From Halichondria panicea (Eukaryota; Porifera; Demospongiae; Suberitida; Halichondriidae), in NCBI RefSeq assembly GCF_963675165.1, contig NC_087378.1, positions 3,135,525 through 3,199,524 on the forward strand: DNA of 64,000 nucleotides. The letters are read 5' to 3'. Below are positions 62,478-64,000 of the stretch, piece after piece. Position 1 is the first letter of the stretch. Every line of letters starts with the position of its first letter. The notes beneath the pieces are model-generated. The model was given only the letters and a program-made list of their open reading frames with translations, did no database searches and was not told where the DNA came from. The position numbers and the translations under genes are program-made.

Positions 62478-62557
62478 TGCCTTTGACAAAGGTTTGCTCC
62501 CACTGTTTGGCTACAGGCCATTTAAATAACATGCAATACGTTGCTTCAGTATCGTTG
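62478..62557 (-). repeat. reverse copy of the 824-899 repeat
   Basis: TGCCTTTGACAAAGGTTTGC to CTTCAGTATCGTTG is the reverse complement of 824-899 with few differences. Confidence 0.85.
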
Positions 62558-62564
62558 AAAATTA

Positions 62565-63842
62565 TTATGCCTCGGTGCGCATGCACAAGCGAGGTATACG
62601 GTAGTGTGTTTGTGTGTGTGTGTGTGTGTAGATTGCTACAGCTGCTCAAACATCAATGAACAGTAAGTAAGAGTTTCTATAGGCTTCTAGTCGTATTTTA
62701 ATTCGTTGATTTGCAAAATAATGCTTCGTTCTCGAGTTATGCCTAGTTTTGCTTACTTGGAATGCCATTGCAGCCTTTTCAGAAGAGTGCGTAGCAAAAC
62801 TTGTCCATGGAGTGTTGCTACTCTACTTAGTAGTTAGTTCTGCACCAGAACGCTAGCTATTGGTAGCTGCAACAGTGAGAAGAGAGCTGCAAAGCTCTAC
62901 TGATGCAGCCATTAATCTTAGGCTTGAACTTTTGGCATCGATCGTTTTTATCATTGTTGATCATTACCCACTCTTTGAGCTCTGGATTCTGCCTGCATGC
63001 AGCAAATTAATCAATGCAAAAATGTTTATCAAAATTAATGTTTATGATGATAGTGTGTAAAATGCTATTAGTAGCTTTATGTTATGTAGCTTTGGCACCT
63101 CGACCGAGGCATTAGCACCCGCGGTGCTTTCGCGGGTGCTCAAGCCATCAGATATATAGGCTTCTGTTTCCATTCAGCTTCTCTCCTATATTAAATGAAA
63201 GCACCGCGGGTGCTGATGCCTCGGTGGAGATGTCAAAGCTATACCCTAATGTTACTATTATAGACGGGTAGTAATTTTAGCATACTAATTTTGGCAGATT
63301 TGTAGCAAATTCATTAGCACAATAATATAGTTGTCAAAAGATGTACAAGTGCGAGTTTTAGGTTGAATGGAAAGTTTGGAGTCAGATACAGATGAAAAAA
63401 GGGCTAGCTTGCTTAGCATACTCTAAAAAGTATATACATTAAGAGTACATTAGAAAACAATAAGGTATATCATAAAGCTACACACATTATAATTTTCATG
63501 ATGAACATTTTAACATAAAACCATAATTGTTGTTAAAACGATCAATGCCAAAAGTTCAAGTCTAAAATTAATGGCTGATCATCAGCAGGGCTAGCGTTTT
63601 AGTACAGAGCTAAGTACTAAGTAGAGTAGCAACACTCGGTGAAAAAATTTTGCTCTTCTGAAAAGCCTGCAATGGCATTCCAAGTAGGCATTACTCGAAC
63701 GAAGCACTATTTTGCAAATCCACGAATTAAATTCCTCTTAGTTGCACTTCATTGATCCTTGAGCAGCTGTAGCAGTCTACACACACACACACAGACAGAC
63801 AGACAGACACACTACCGTATACCTCGCTTGACCGAGGCATAA
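62565..63842. mobile_element. 1.28-kb foldback element, GAGGTATACGGTA family
   Basis: The left arm from TTATGCCTCGG runs to about 63056 and the right arm, 63500-63842, is its reverse complement (ends CGAGGCATAA). Arms share CTACAGCTGCTC, GCAAAATAATGCTTCGTTC, GGAGTGTTGCTACTCTACTT and CTTGAACTTTTGGCATCGAT. The centre contains a hairpin of its own (63100-63235). The single-arm copies elsewhere in the window probably derive from it. Confidence 0.75.
63095..63240. repeat. GC-rich hairpin element inside the foldback
   Basis: AGCTTTGGCACCTCGACCGA and GGCATTAGCACCCGCGGTGC pair with GCACCGCGGGTGCTGATGCC and TCGGTGGAGATGTCAAAGCT. It is notably GC-rich for this window and may be a separate nested MITE. 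Confidence 0.7.
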
Positions 63843-64000
63843 TGACTGTGGAATTCAATTCTGTCAACAATTGCAATCAACAATAATAACGTAACATTAT
63901 ACCTTTTCACCTCTTTTGAGCGAAAGTAAAACAACGGTGAGAGGCATTAGCACAAGCTTGCACCACTCATTAGCTAAGTATCACACACATTTGAAATACT

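Larger units (their letters stand above)
59860..62564. other. non-coding stretch upstream of PERK
   Basis: No gene is supported. It presumably includes the PERK promoter, but no TATA box or clear motif was found near 59860-60300. 60600-60930 is rich in GCATGCAT, GTGCA and ACACAT words. 60950-61380 is a dispersed repeat with a nested MITE. 61380-62300 has little recognisable apart from a possible LINE tail (61490-61605). Confidence 0.5.

Noticed and set aside
1-64000. tRNA, rRNA or other structured RNA genes
   Set aside because: None recognised on reading through; a covariance-model scan would be needed to exclude them.

Overview
The window is animal nuclear DNA, most likely from a demosponge; an Amphimedon-type genome is my guess from the overall look (AT-rich, many ATAATTATA tracts, dense short inverted-repeat elements) and is inference, not a match I could test. 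There are no operons or ribosome-binding sites. Genes are split by GT-AG introns and codon phases fit across the splice sites.

Two host genes converge. On the + strand, 10908-24469 is a five-exon TBC-domain Rab GAP that best fits TBC1D25 (904 codons by my splicing). On the - strand, 59859-34257 is a sixteen-exon gene for the ER stress kinase PERK (EIF2AK3, about 976 aa): signal peptide, luminal beta-propeller region, one membrane span, then a split eIF2-alpha kinase domain. All splice phases in both models were checked by hand and agree. TBC1D25-type proteins act in autophagosome maturation and PERK in the unfolded-protein response; their adjacency here is convergent and need not mean co-regulation.

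Region by region: 1-5360 holds dispersed repeats and a decayed, intron-containing Ginger1-like DNA transposon (Gypsy-type integrase, GPY/F region, a 21-bp repeat linker, Ulp1-type C48 protease and PHD finger). One of its introns carries a small TIR element with its own TATA-like promoter and ORF. A second copy of that small element lies inverted at 8064-10150 and is itself split by a 1.4-kb element with about 100-bp TIRs and a 9-11-bp target duplication. 10180-10907 holds inverted and tandem copies of the TBC1D25 promoter block, each with CACGTGA and ACTTCCG motifs. 11-34 kb contains the TBC1D25 exons and many MITEs, several nested. 34-60 kb is the PERK gene; its introns hold a recent Ty3/Gypsy insertion (41412-47240, 114-bp LTRs that differ at one base, 4-bp target duplication), a 0.9-kb foldback element with 21-bp minisatellite arms (52247-53150) and a 5.2-kb nest of elements in intron 1 (54475-59679). 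That nest includes a broken ORF with a zinc-binding/nuclease-like C-terminus and a broken ORF that resembles a HIRAN-like domain. 60-64 kb holds further repeats, among them a 1.28-kb foldback element.

The most useful novel material is the mobile DNA: the Ginger1-like element, the promoter-bearing small element, the minisatellite foldback and the nest in PERK intron 1. No RNA genes or CRISPR arrays were recognised.
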